64,000 nt of DNA, from assembly GCA_036873755.1 (NCBI GenBank), contig JAVTVY010020282.1, positions 16,246-80,245 of the forward strand, read 5' to 3'. Positions 50,853-62,190 of this stretch are shown here, one piece after another. The notes under the pieces are model-generated. The model saw only the letters and a list, made by a program, of their open reading frames with translations. It was not told the DNA's origin and searched no databases. The stretch is from Hanleya hanleyi (Eukaryota > Mollusca > Polyplacophora > Lepidopleurida > Hanleyidae). Position numbers and translations under genes: made by a program. Every line of letters begins with the position of its first letter. Within the stretch, counting starts at the first letter, position 1.

Positions 50853-51573
50853 AGTGAACGTAAAGGCTGAGGCAACATGCACTCTGTGGGAAAGAGCTAC
50901 ATTGAAATACTGAAATAGCAGCAACAAATATTTTTGGGGATTTTTTTGCACCGAGTACGAACGAAATTATCTCCGTTGTATTATTGTTCCCCGGCTGCCG
51001 CCATGCTGGCTATCTCACTCAGAGCAGTGACGTCGTATCACTTCGGAGCTCTTTATTCGTGGAGTTAGAAAGCGCAGAAAGCATGTAAACATAGCGACGC
51101 ACGAGGAGGCTAGCCTGACTTCAAGTTCTGACGAAGAGACAAATGAAGGTTTACAGGGTTACCAGTTTGAACCAAAACGCTCCGATGTCGACGAAAGTAG
51201 TGAGTAGTTCATCGAACGTTTCAGGTCAGTAAACACTTGCTGGAGACACGCAACACAATCAAAACACGCTTGAAACAGCCGAGCTCTCCACCACCGCAAT
51301 TACAATTCGTGCTACAGCGATGCCAAAACAAAGTGATACTACGTCACAGGAAAATATCACGTGCTCCGTACAAGCGTTTTCATTGGCGCAAGGCTAATGA
51401 ATAAACTGTTATGGCCGACTCCAGTCGCTCGTTGCATCAGTCAATAATTCCCGTGTTTGGAATTTTTTGTTTGGAAGGGAAAAAATCACAAAAAATATTT
51501 GTTGCTGCCAAATGATACTTTTAATATAGTTCTTCCACGCAGTGCGTGTGTTGTCGCAGCCTTTACGTTCACT
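50853..51573 (+). mobile_element. TTAA-flanked inverted-repeat element with a coding fragment
   Basis: Ends AGTGAACGTAAAGGCTG / CAGCCTTTACGTTCACT lie inside TTAA on both sides (50849-50852, 51574-51577). The arms run about 100 bp inward (CAGCAACAAATATTTTT / AAAAATATTTGTTGCTG). TTAA duplication is made by piggyBac and Kolobok transposons; the superfamily is not resolved. The centre carries the plus-strand frame at 51066-51186. Confidence 0.7.
51066..51186 (+). pseudogene. Fragment like the N-terminus of P2X7-ballast-domain proteins
   Basis: The frame reads RKRRKHVNIATHEEASLTSS, then SDEETNEGLQGYQFEPKRSD and VDESS, and meets GTGAGT (51199-51204), a good splice donor. The acidic Ser-rich run followed by YQFEP is how many invertebrate proteins with a P2X7-like cysteine-rich ballast domain begin. 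No ballast domain follows inside the element. No convincing start codon is present in this frame. Probably a captured or leftover first exon. Confidence 0.4.
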
Positions 51574-51669
51574 TTAACAAAGCGACACAAATAGGCATAT
51601 ATCCACATAATTTCCCATGCAACAGCTGACTCGGCTGACAAAAATCACTCCCTATTTGAGAGACCACAT

Positions 51670-51745
51670 AAACTCGTCCACTGACATTGGCATGATGCCA
51701 ACTGAGACGGGAGCATTGTCCCAAAATCAGTGGACGAGTTTTTTC
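51670..51745. repeat. Hairpin
   Basis: Arms AAACTCGTCCACTGA / TCAGTGGACGAGTTT enclose a 42-bp loop; no further element structure resolved. Confidence 0.6.
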
Positions 51746-52061
51746 AAAAAAGGGTAGAAAGGTGTCAAAGTTTAAAATATGTTTTCAATCTTTCATTGTA
51801 ATCTTTGTCGATAATAAATTTGAGTAGTACAATAGAATAGAAATACATGTAATGTTTTCATAGGTGTGCTAAATGTTTATTTTATGCACAGTTTAAATAG
51901 CATGGGAAAGTTTATAAATTTTAAGGCACGGGCTTCGCCCTTGCCCTAAAATATAACATTTCCCACACTAACCGTGTGTCAAATATCCATTTAGCACGCC
52001 TACATGAACATTATTTATTTATTTTTTTTCGCAGTGTATTAACCATTCACATTTGCATAGT

Positions 52062-52180
52062 AAAAATCGACCATAGAGGTGGATCCACCATAACTGGCGC
52101 TGCTACTGCGGGGGCCATGGTGGATCCACCATAACTGGCGCTGCTACTGCGGGCTCCATGGACCTCTATGGTCGATTTTT
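52062..52180. repeat. Palindrome enclosing a 41-bp tandem duplication
   Basis: Outer arms AAAATCGACCATAGAGGT / ACCTCTATGGTCGATTTT. The interior is two copies, offset by 41 bp, of a 32-bp unit beginning GGATCCACCATAACTGGCGC (52081 and 52122), joined by GGCCATGGT. Confidence 0.85.
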
Positions 52181-52252
52181 TTTGGTCGATGATATCTCAT
52201 GTCATTGATGAAGAGTATGATTTGAAAATGGACATATCGCTGATGAGCTTAA

Positions 52253-54312
52253 AGTGCTAATGCAGCGAAATTGTCAATTTCATTTTTATCATGAAATTTT
52301 ACGGTTTGGGATTTCTGCTTTAATTTAATAAAATTCTCACAGAGAGCTTTAAACAGAAAGATATTATATTTTGCTACGAAACACAAGGGGGTTAGCAGAT
52401 AAAGTGCGACACTTACGGTCGCCATGTTTTTCGTATATGTGACGTCATAAGTATGACATGCCGATCGACGAGCAAGCCAGCGATACATGCGTAGCATATG
52501 GCGAAGGCCAATATCCATAGACTTAATTCACATTGTTGTTGAGTTAATACTGTTGATATCCTTCACTGTCTTCGTATGATAACGTGCCAGGAATGAAAGA
52601 AAGAATCTAGTCGGCCACGTGTCCGTGCATGATCAGTTAAAATGATTTATTTACCTGAATTCGTGGGCAGTACCGTAGTTGGACGAATGCATGCAGTTAC
52701 TATCTGATTCACATAGGAGGGAACGGGGTTTTCGTGGATTTATCAGTTAATAAATCACATCAGCTGTCGAAACTCACAATATATTCCAAACTCTGTCTAT
52801 GCAATTATTTGTCATCAAAAATATTCCCCTGGCATTAGAAATTATTTTAAAAATCTTCAAAGTTTGTATCGTCTGAGTAACTGCATGTTGAATACACGGT
52901 CATGCCGGCAACCGGGTAAGTGATAAGATTAGTGAGCTCAGCTTTCTCTAGGCCATGCACCAACATAATTTCAGAATACTACGTAAAATATTAAATTGAA
53001 GTTTACATACCGGGAAAACTAACATTTCAAACATTTCAACTAAAGAAGATTCAAACAACAACAAAACAACAAACCGGACAAAGCATTGAAAAACGAGTCT
53101 CTCGGGAGTATCTGAAATAAAAAATAAACATGAAATTAGTTCAATATTATTCTGAAAAAATTACATAATGCTAAAAAATTGTCTGTGATAATAATCGAGA
53201 AGGGTGCAAGATAATTTTACCGACAGCACAGAAAAATATATAAGACAAATATAAATTCTGATAAAAAAATATTATTCAACAATTTTGAATGGCTTTTTCT
53301 TTTCTCATACCGCACAAACTTATGAACAGTTTACATTTGCTTTCATAACCGATCATATTGTGGAATGCAAATAGAATATAGATTTAGAGTGAATGGAAGA
53401 AATTCTTAATAAAGCCTTCACTTTTTGCACAAGAAAACCGGAATGTGAAATTGAAGACCGAAGACTGTTGTTTTTGCACGCGGACCTCGGCGGGAGCACT
53501 TCAGACGGGCCGCTTCAGACGTCGTGATAGATTTGGGCATTCCAATTTAGAGCATATAATATTATGTTTTTAGATCTAATTTAAAGTTGATTGTAATGGG
53601 AAGAAGAAAACATATCTCTCTGAGAATCTGGGGATAATGAAGATCGATCTTCGTTATTTTCTTGAAGTTGGGAATCCTTCCGTGTAATGATAAGTGATAC
53701 ACCGTAGGCAAATAAAATGCGGACACTGGCAGATAAATTTTATAAATATCATACAAAACAAATTTATATAGACTACAGATTCTTGGTAATTACTTTGACC
53801 AGATAAAAATTATAATGGAACTGCTCAGTGGAATTTGAAGTCATTTCTATGGTAATGAATTCAATTTAGCCTGGTTGCACACGGTAGGCTTTGCTCGGTC
53901 GCGGATGCGGGGCTTTTTGTATCTTCATTAGGTCCATACAAATTGTCTGTATTCATTCACAGGTATGTCTTATAATAAACCCTTGGCATACTTAATTTCC
54001 TGATGAACATTAAATTCAAAAATTTTATTAAACAAACCAGTATATTGGCCTCGAGGACGGGCTTGCCTCCCTCCAAACCCTGTCCGCCATGCAGAGCCCA
54101 GACTCAAGCTGACCATCTGTCATACTTATGACATCATCATATTTGTAAACAAAGCCATGTAAACGGTCGCACTTTTTAGAGCACAATTGCACGCTCTTTT
54201 CCTTTTGAAATAAGAACTTCTCCTTGTCCGATTTTCCTCATGGATATAGCAAATTAATGACGAGAGAATAGAGAATCAAATTATTTAATAAAAATTTCGC
54301 TGCATTAGCACT
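52253..54312. mobile_element. TTAA-flanked element with long inverted repeats
   Basis: The 20-bp perfect ends AGTGCTAATGCAGCGAAATT / complement sit inside TTAA at both sides (52249-52252, 54313-54316). Complementarity continues in blocks to about 52465 and 54110 (GTGCGAC...GTCATAAGTATGAC). The 1.6-kb interior has no recognisable transposase. Its first four bases AGTG match those of the element at 50853-51573, suggesting related families. Confidence 0.75.
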
Positions 54313-54329
54313 TTAACATAATCTAATAC

Positions 54330-55640
54330 AGCGGATGGCACCCATATTGGATAATGCACATCCATAAAACATAATACCAACTGTTCTCTCACCAATGTCC
54401 ATGCACTCCCCAAGTTTGAAGTAGATTGGTTGAATCGTTCTAGAGTTATTGTCCAGACAAGATCTAAATGCTGAAAATCTAAGATGACTGATGGGGGCCA
54501 TCTTGGATTACACAGGTAAGTGAAAAGCAATGACAACTGTCCTCTCACCGATGTCAAGCCAAACTGCAAGTTTGAAGTCGATCAGTTGAATTATTCAGTT
54601 GAGTTGTTGTCAAGACAAGATGCAACTGCTTAAAATGCAACTTAATCCAATATTGCTGGTAGATGGCAGCCAAATTGGATTATGCTCGTTCATGAAACAC
54701 AATCCTAACCGGGATCTCACCAAGGTCAAGGGACTCCCCAAGTTTGAAGTAGATCAGTTGAATCGTACTCCAGCTATTGTCCGGACAAGATCCAACTGCT
54801 TACAATCCAATATGGTTGACGGCGGCCATATTAGATCACGCACATTGCTGAAAAACAATCCCAACCGTCCTCTCACCAAAGTCAAGGCACACCCCAAGTT
54901 TGAAGTTGATCGGTTAAATCGTTCACGAGTTATTGTCCGGGAAAGAAAATCTAAGATCCAACTGCTTATAATCCAATATGGCTGACGGCAGCCATATTGG
55001 ATTACGCACATTGCTGAAAAACAATCCCAACCGTCCTCTCACCGATGCCAAGGCACTCCCCAAGTTTGAAGTAGATCAGTTGAATTGTACTTCAGTTATT
55101 GTCCGGACAAGATCAAACTGCTTAAAATCCAATGAAATCCAATATGGCTGAAATCCATTGCTGAAAAACAATCCCAACCGTCCTCTCACCGATGCCAAGG
55201 CACTCCCCAAGTTTGAAGTAGATCAGTTGAATTGTACTTCAGTTATTGTCCGGACAAGATCCAACTGCATATAATCCAATATGGATTATGCACATTGCTG
55301 AAAAACAATCCCAACCGTCCTCTCACCAATGTCAAGGCACACCTCAAGTTTGAAGTTGATCGGTTAATTCACGAGTTATAATGTCCGGACAAGAAAATCT
55401 AAGATCCAACTGCTTATAATCCAATATGGCTGACGGCAGCCATATTGGATTATGCACATTGCTGAAAAACAATCCCAACCGTCCTCTCACCGATGCCAAG
55501 GCATTCCCCAAGTTTGAAGTAGATCAGTGGAATTGTACTTCAGTTATTGTCCGGACAAGATCAAACTGCTTAAAATCCAATGAAATCCAATCAGGGATTC
55601 ATAGACGTCCATTCTTACTACCGTTAAACGGTAGTAAGAA
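54330..55640 (+). repeat. Tandem-core element, about eight units
   Basis: Units of roughly 130-180 bp contain CCCAACCGTCCTCTCACC, CCCCAAGTTTGAAGTAGATC, TTATTGTCCGGACAAGATC and AATCCAATATGGCTGACGGC. It ends at a perfect hairpin TTCTTACTACCGTTA / AACGGTAGTAAGAA (55612-55640). Open frames through the units (LTKVKAHPKFEVDRLNRS type) recur in both directions and are repeat artefacts. Confidence 0.75.
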
Positions 55641-55649
55641 AATGTCAAT

Positions 55650-56885
55650 ACGAAGCTGCGCATCTGAAAACCCCTCGGCTCTGGGCGCCAGCCATTCATA
55701 ATGTATTCAATTTGAAGCAAGACTTCAGGAACACCATGCAGTTAATTGACAAATATACAGATTATGAAAATTTTTGCCTCGAACGTTTCCGTCCAATCAG
55801 AGAAACCGGTATTCATTACATAAGTCTGTTGATGCATCGATAATGTATACCAAATTTTACTTCAAGCATTTGAAAATTATCAGAGATAGAGATCATTAAT
55901 GATTTCGCATAAATTAAAGATGGCCGCCCATCCTTCCCGCAACTCAAGAGAAACTGATGTGGTTATTCATTGCAAGTCTCTTGATACATCGATGCTGTAT
56001 ACCAAGTTTCATATAGAACACTGAAATGGTATCAAAGATGTACATCATTAAAGATTTTGCATAAATTAAAGATGGCCACCAAGGTTTCCGCCCAAACAGA
56101 AACGCCAGAACTGTCATTTATCGTAAGTCTATTGATGCATCGATGATATATACCAAATTTTACATCGAGCACTCGAACGGTATCGGTGATAAAGATCATT
56201 AATGATTTCGCATAAATTAAAGATGGCCGCCCATCCTTCCCACCACTCAGAGGAACTGATGTGGTTATACATTGCAGGTCTCTTGATACATGGATGCTGT
56301 ATACCAAGTTTGGCATAAAACACTTGAATGGTATCAGAGAGATATATACTTAAAATTTTTGCATCAATTAATGATGGCCGCCAAGGTTTTCACCGAATCA
56401 GGGAAACTGGTTTGGTCATTCCTTTGAAGTTTCTTGATGCATCGATGATCTATACCAAGTTTCACACTGAACAGAGAAATGGTACTCAAGATACACAAGA
56501 TTAATGATTTCGCATAAATTAAATATGGCCACCAAAGTTTCCAACCAATCAGGTCCAGATTCAATAGGGTTCTGGGTCATGAGCATATGGATGTGCAGTG
56601 CAAGTTTGGTGTGCCTAGGGTAAGTCATTGTAAAGATATCTTGGTAACAAGAAAGCTGTGATGGTTTTGCATAAATTAAAGATGGCCGCCAAAGTTTCCA
56701 ACCAATCAGGTCCAGATTCAATAGGGTTCTGGGTCACGAGCATATGGATGTGTACTGCAAGTTTGGTGTGCCTAGGGTAAGTCGTTCTAAAGATATCTTG
56801 GTAACGAGAAAGGTGTGACGGACAGACGGACGTACATGACGACGACAATACCCTTCGGCCAAATTTTGTCCGAGGGTTAAAAACT
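55650..56885 (+). mobile_element. Pearl-like element
   Basis: Head TACGAAGCTGCGCATCTGAA, a core of ~150-160 bp units with AATTAAAGATGGCCGCC and TTGATGCATCGATGAT, a GACAGACGGACGTAC microsatellite, and a tail CCCTTCGGCCAAATTTTGTC then CGAGGGTTAAAAACTG. Same family as 35853-37052. It begins directly after the hairpin of the preceding repeat. Confidence 0.75.
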
Positions 56886-56901
56886 GAATACAGACAGTAA
56901 A

Positions 56902-57746
56902 CATGAAGCTGCGCTATCGAAACCCCTCGGCTCTGAACCCCAGCTATTATAATGTAAGGGTGTCTCTACCAATTGATTGGCTTGTGGGAAGAAATATTTA
57001 CCCCTGGTATTGTAAGTGTACTTTCTTTGAAAAAAAAAAGAAGTTTTCCTCCCCTTAAATTAATTTGTTTCTGGAATAAATACATACACTATAGATATAC
57101 GTTTGTTCTTCGCATTGTGTAAGAGAATAAATCAATAAATCAGTCATCCAATCAATAAATAAATGTGATAGTATACAAACATGATATAGAAATTATATGC
57201 AAACTTAACATAGGAATTAGTGGATTTTATTAGACAAGGGGCATAACTCTGCAAAATACTTTCTGACACGACTCATTTTCGATAGGCATCTAGTTCAGGT
57301 CAAGAGAAACAACTGTATCCATTAGGATGTCGTATATGGAACGGTTCTGAAATTATCACAATAACAAATCATAAATGGACAAGGGGCATAACTCTGCAAA
57401 ATACTTTCTGACACGACTCATTTTCGATAGGCATCTAGTTCAGGTCAAGAGAAACAACTGTATCACATTAGGATGTCGTATATGGAACGGTTCTGAAATT
57501 ATCACAATAACAAATCATAAATCGATTTTTATTTGTAAAAAGGGGCATAACTCTGCAAAATATTGTCCGAGATGACTCACTTTCGATAGGCTTCTGATTT
57601 ACGTGAAGATAAATAGATGTAACAAGTTTGGTTGCCATGCATGAAACGGTTCTGTAGATATCGCGGTAACGGACGGACGGACGTACGGACAGCCGTACAT
57701 GATGACGACAATACCCCTAGGCCAAAGTTGGCCGAGGGGTAAAAAC
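56902..57746 (+). mobile_element. Pearl-like element, uninterrupted relative of 15384-18165
   Basis: Head ATGAAGCTGCGCTATCGAAA, core units with AAGGGGCATAACTCTGCAAA, microsatellite GGACGGACGGACGTACGGAC, and tail CCCCTAGGCCAAAGTTGGCC then GAGGGGTAAAAACT. The head runs straight into the core at the point where the 15384-18165 copy carries the hAT-like insertion. It follows the previous element after only 16 bp. Confidence 0.8.
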
Positions 57747-59239
57747 TCAAAAGTGTACGTTTTGGGCAAGAAATACTCAATATTTTTGACGAAAACTCAA
57801 TCCTTGAAATGGTGCAAATTATTTCAATGATGTGAAATCCATCGCCGATCCTTCGACAATCTGGCTTCGAATGTTTGGGGATTTTCAGTTCTAGAAATAA
57901 TTGCCAAAGTTTTGCCAATAACACGCTTGATACAGAAAGTGGAAGTAAACTCAGGTGTGAGACATGCGCAGATCACGATGATGACGATATAACGACAGGG
58001 TCTCGACTACAGTCATAGGGCGCACACAGTCTGCGACACGTGCTTTACAACAGAAGATTGGCTAACACCAAATCAAGCGCTCCCATAGGTCGCTGATTGA
58101 CAGAAAATCTGTACAACCTGTGAAGAGCAACTCTGCAGCCCAACATGAACTTGAGCAAGAGACTACATAGACACGACAAACTCCACGTGCTTTCTGTTTC
58201 AGTTGGCGGGCCGACGGGAATACGAGAACAAATTTACCATGTGGTTTTCTTCGCTGATAGTAGTGCGATACACTTTGAAATAAAACTACCGGCTGTGTTG
58301 TAAAGTTAAAATTTGAAAAGAAAACTCTTTTCATTGACGTACATGACAGAAGGAGCTTATGCGGAGTCCAGTTTTCGTTTTTTATACTTTCGTAATTTGT
58401 GAATCTCCAAAGACTGACCTGTCAGTATTCACCATCACACAAACTATATTCTGATTATGGTCGAAATATTGCTAAATGCCTGGACCAAAATGATTTAATA
58501 ATAAAAAATACACTGTTTTATTATAATTATAAAACTTTTTTAATCGTTGTAAAGGACGAAAACAGGAATCTTGAATAAAGTGGCAACAGAGTCCATTTAA
58601 CCCAGGTTCTGGCATGTCTGGCGGTTGCTTACATTGATGACATCCAGCATTTTGTTAAATTCTGCGTAACCTTTTCACGTAACCTTTGGGTAACGCAGTC
58701 AAGTTTGGCGTAACCTAACCAATAGGTTACGCACCTGCAGTACCCGTAACCTTTTTGGGGGTTAGGCAATGATCTCTAATGTCATGGCCTGTACCATTGT
58801 ACTAAATTCTTTTCCATCACACAATGTTTTTAATTTATGTCCAAATTTAATGTCTTCATTATATTTCTCAAGTTAAACATTAACCAACAGAAAACTTCTT
58901 AAAATTTTATTTCAGTATTTCATTATAAATATCTATGATACGTAAGAACTAAATAAAACACGTTACCAGCTTCACCTGAATGCGTTATTAACGTTTAATT
59001 ATATTTGGATTTTACAGTGAAATGTATCAGAGGTGAAGTGTGCCAGTCCTGTTGACAGTTTGTGGGTTTATGTGGTGTTTGACTTCAGTATTACAGAAAT
59101 TATTTGTTAATATCTTAATTGGTAGGGTGGTAAAAATATCCAAAAACTCAATATAAGCTTGTGGATGGGCCGTAAAAACTTGGAAAAACTCAATTTGAGC
59201 ATAAAAAAAAATCAATATTTTGTATTGGGTAGTAAAAAT
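57747..59239. other. No gene recognised
   Basis: Includes a short region with repeated 'GTAACC/GGTTACG' words (58665-58765). A 90-codon minus-strand frame (58062-58334) has no recognisable motif or splice context. Confidence 0.4.
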
Positions 59240-60001
59240 TTGGACTTCTATGAATCCTTGCCAATATGGCTGATGGTGGCCATATTGGATTAAGCACGTC
59301 CTTGAAAAAACAATCCTAATCCTCCTCTCAACAATGTCAAGGCACTCCCCATATATGAAGTAGATCGGTTGAATCATTCTCGAGTTATTGTCCGGACAAG
59401 ATCCAACTGCTTATAATCCAATATGGCTGACGGCGGCCATATTAGATTACGTACATTGCTGAAAAACAATCCCAACCTTCCTCTCACCAATGTCAAGGCA
59501 CACCCCAAGTTTGAAGTTGATCGGTTAAGTTGTTCACGAGTTATTGTCCGGACAAGAAAATCTAAGATCCAACTGCTTATAATCCAATATGGCTGACGGC
59601 AGCCATATTGGATTACGCACATTGCTGTAAAACAATCCCAACCGTCCTCTCACCAATGTCAAGGCACACTCCAAATTTAAAGTTGATCGGTTAAATTGTT
59701 CACGAGTTATTGTCCGGACAAGAAAATCTAAGATCCAAATGCTTATAATCCAAAATGGCTGACGGCGGCCATATTGGATTACGCACATTGCTGAAAAACA
59801 ATCCCAACCGTCCTCTCGCCAATGTCAAGGCACACCCCAAGTTTGAAGTTGATCGGTTAAATCGTTCACGAGTTATTGTCCGGACAAGAAAATCTTACGG
59901 AATTACGGAACTACGGAATTACCGAATAACGGAATTACGGAATAACGGAATTACGGACACCGGTGTTTCTAAGTCCCCCCCTACTAAGTAGCGGGGGACA
60001 A
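59240..60001 (+). repeat. Tandem-core element with a GGAATTAC microsatellite and hairpin tail
   Basis: Four units of ~175 bp with TTGCTGAAAAACAATCCCAA, AGTTTGAAGTTGATCGGTTA and GAGTTATTGTCCGGACAAGA. Then a (GGAATTACGGAATAAC)-type repeat (59893-59956) and a tail CTAAGTCCCCCCCTACTAAG then TAGCGGGGGACAA. Same core family as 54330-55640 and 49680-50600. Confidence 0.75.
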
Positions 60002-60519
60002 TTACGGCCAGCCTTAAAAATATGTGTGTTGAGCGTAACCTGCCCACCCCATCAAAAACCTGCCGATCCAAAAGTTTTTATTGGCCATCTGTCGCCGTAA
60101 ATGGTTTTTATTCTCCAAACAGCCATGTTGTTGTTGTCATCGTTAAATCACGTAGGTCATGAATTTGTCCGCCAAAGTTGTGTCGTGTGTCAAATCATGG
60201 GTGGAATTTGTTCATTCAGAGAGATTTATTCGATATTTCATGAAAATACCGTAAGTCGAATAACTGACCTGTAATCAGATATAACTGCAATATCCTTTCA
60301 TCTTGCTGCTTTTCACAAAGTGGCTGTCTTCAAATGTTTTAATGACATAATGCGCAAACTAATTCTCGAAACCTTTGCTCGTTCATTTTTTGGAAGCCTC
60401 GAATGCTCTCTGTAATGGTTCCCGAATGGCGCCAGGCGGTGTGAGTGTATTCTCCTTCAATAAACACACGGTCCTCAGACAGAAAGTACACAAGGGTGAA
60501 AACGAAAACCTGGGATGTT
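60002..60519. other. No gene recognised
   Basis: Unique-looking sequence with short open frames only. Confidence 0.4.
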
Positions 60520-61110
60520 TGGATAGGCCAGTCCTGTGTAGGATTACTACTGGATGGGCCAGTCCCATGTGTTATTGCTGCTGGATAGACCAGTCACATG
60601 TGGGATTACTGCTGGAATGGATAGGTGAGTCCCATGTGGAATTACAGCTGAATAGGCCAGTCCCATCTGGAATTACTGCTGGATAGGGCCTACATGTAGG
60701 CGAGTCTCGTTTTGGATTATACTGCTGGATATGTCAGTCCTGTGTGGGATTACTGCTGCATATAGGCAGTCCAGTGTGGGATTATTGCTGCATAGGGCAG
60801 TCCATCGCGAGAGTACTTGTGGATAGGTCAGTCCCGCGTGAGATTACTGCTGGATAGGCCAGTCCCATGTGAGATTAACGCTGGATTGGCCAGTCCCATG
60901 TGGGATTACTGCTGGAAAGGCCAGTCCGGTCCGGGATTCTGCTGGATAGTTGAGTCCCGTATGGGATTACTGCTGAATAGGTCAGTCCCGTGTGGCATTG
61001 CTGCTGGATAGGCCAGTGCCATTTTGGATTACTGCTGGATAGGTCAGTCCCGTGTGGGATTACAGCTGGATAGGTCAGTCCCGTGTGGCATTGCTGCTGG
61101 ATAGGCCACC
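60520..61110. repeat. Minisatellite of ~31-37 bp units
   Basis: About sixteen units with consensus close to GGATAGGCCAGTCCCGTGTG then GGATTACTGCT, varying in length and sequence. Open frames across it are periodic artefacts. Units do not alternate with unique spacers. Confidence 0.85.
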
Positions 61111-61119
61111 CTTACTGTC

Positions 61120-61520
61120 CAGAAGTGTCTTTGAAGTAACTTTGAAGTAACTTTAAAGTGTGGGCATATTTTAACCTTGAAGTGCTACGCTCAGAGTCAG
61201 AAGTGTGCTTGCAGTGTGGGTATTGTTTTGTGGCAATGCCATATAAGGGCATTGAAGTCACAATGAAGTCACTTGGAAGTACTTTAGAAGTGTGCTTCAA
61301 ATATGTTAATTAAGTACTGCAAAGGCACTTCATCCACCCTTCCACAGAAGGGTAACCTTCAAAGGCACTTCTGAAGTGCTCTTGAAGTACCTAATTAGAA
61401 TATATGAGGTAATTCAATGTCCTTATATGGCAAGGCACTTCATCCACACTTCTACAGAAGGATACCTTTCATATGCACTTCTGAACTGCTCTTGAAGTAC
61501 CTTATTAGTATCATAGAAAA
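61120..61520. repeat. GAAGT-rich repeat with an ~85-bp direct duplication
   Basis: First part rich in TTGAAGT/GAAGTG words. Then a duplicated segment (from GGCACTTCATCCACCCTTCC at about 61325 and GGCACTTCATCCACACTTCT at about 61434). Each copy ends in CTCTTGAAGTACCTAATTAG or a near match. Confidence 0.75.
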
Positions 61521-61814
61521 TTCGTGTAATGAAAGGTATGTATATATAGCCACGAGATATTTACTTTCCCAGAAAAGAAGACACAAATATATATTTGAGC
61601 ACAGAACGTTTTATTTAGAGAAAGCGCGGGGAGTGGGACAAAACAGTACATCATAAAATATTTACAATAAACCTGGTGGTTCTGAACAAGAAACGTGTAG
61701 TTTATATAACCGCTAGCACAAATCCTTGAGACAACATACAACATAGTATTTACATACAGTCTTTGGTAGGAGAATTTATTGCAGTATTAGTATTATTCAA
61801 GGGTGACAGTCTTC

Positions 61815-61940
61815 TTATCCAACTTGAACTTGAAGCAGCAGATCTTTCGAAGGATAGTTTGCCTTAGTTGCCCTGAGGTCCACTTGGATGTAATCCAACC
61901 TTTGCTGAAACCCACCAGTCTGAATTGTGGACTTCTTGAC
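61815..61940 (-). CDS. Putative terminal exon of an unknown gene
   Basis: A minus-strand frame preceded by TTGCAACAG (possible acceptor) reads VKKSTIQTGGFQQRLDYIQV, DLRATKANYPSKDLLLQVQV, G, then TAA. Composition looks coding. I do not recognise it, and no matching upstream exon was confirmed; a weak candidate lies near 62433-62480. Low confidence. Confidence 0.25.
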   Translation of the reverse strand, partial: VKKSTIQTGGFQQRLDYIQVDLRATKANYPSKDLLLQVQVG

Positions 61941-62120
61941 CTGTTGCAAGAAATACATGCATATAATTAAAACCTGATCAGTTGTATATATGGTTCCGTA
62001 TGACATGCAATCCAGTTCTTCTTTTTTTTAACGGCATGATATTTCAGTGGGACAGCACTATAAAATGGCAGCATTAGATCTGCTCTGTTACAAGTAGGTT
62101 CCCCTTCCCCTCCCCTCCCT

Positions 62121-62190
62121 TCCCTTCCCCGTCGTGATATAGCTGAAAAAATGTTGAAAGCGACGTTAAACCCTATTCACTCACTCACTT
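62121..62190 (+). repeat. SINE 3' end
   Basis: GTCGTGATATAGCTGAAAAA then ATGTTGAAAGCGACGTTAAA and CTATTCACTCACTCAC, the 3' tail of the SINE family also at 526-700 and 22273-22368. It is preceded by a pyrimidine-rich run. Confidence 0.65.

Noticed and set aside
58062..58334. 90-residue minus-strand frame
   Set aside because: No motif, no splice context and no repeat or homologue support within the window.
54285..59991. Recurring peptides (FEVDRLNRS and VRGRLGLFF types) on both strands
   Set aside because: They recur in step with tandem-core units in three elements and in both directions, so they are repeat translation artefacts.
60520..61110. CRISPR-like array
   Set aside because: Units vary in length and sequence, are not separated by unique spacers, and the genome is clearly eukaryotic. 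It is a minisatellite.
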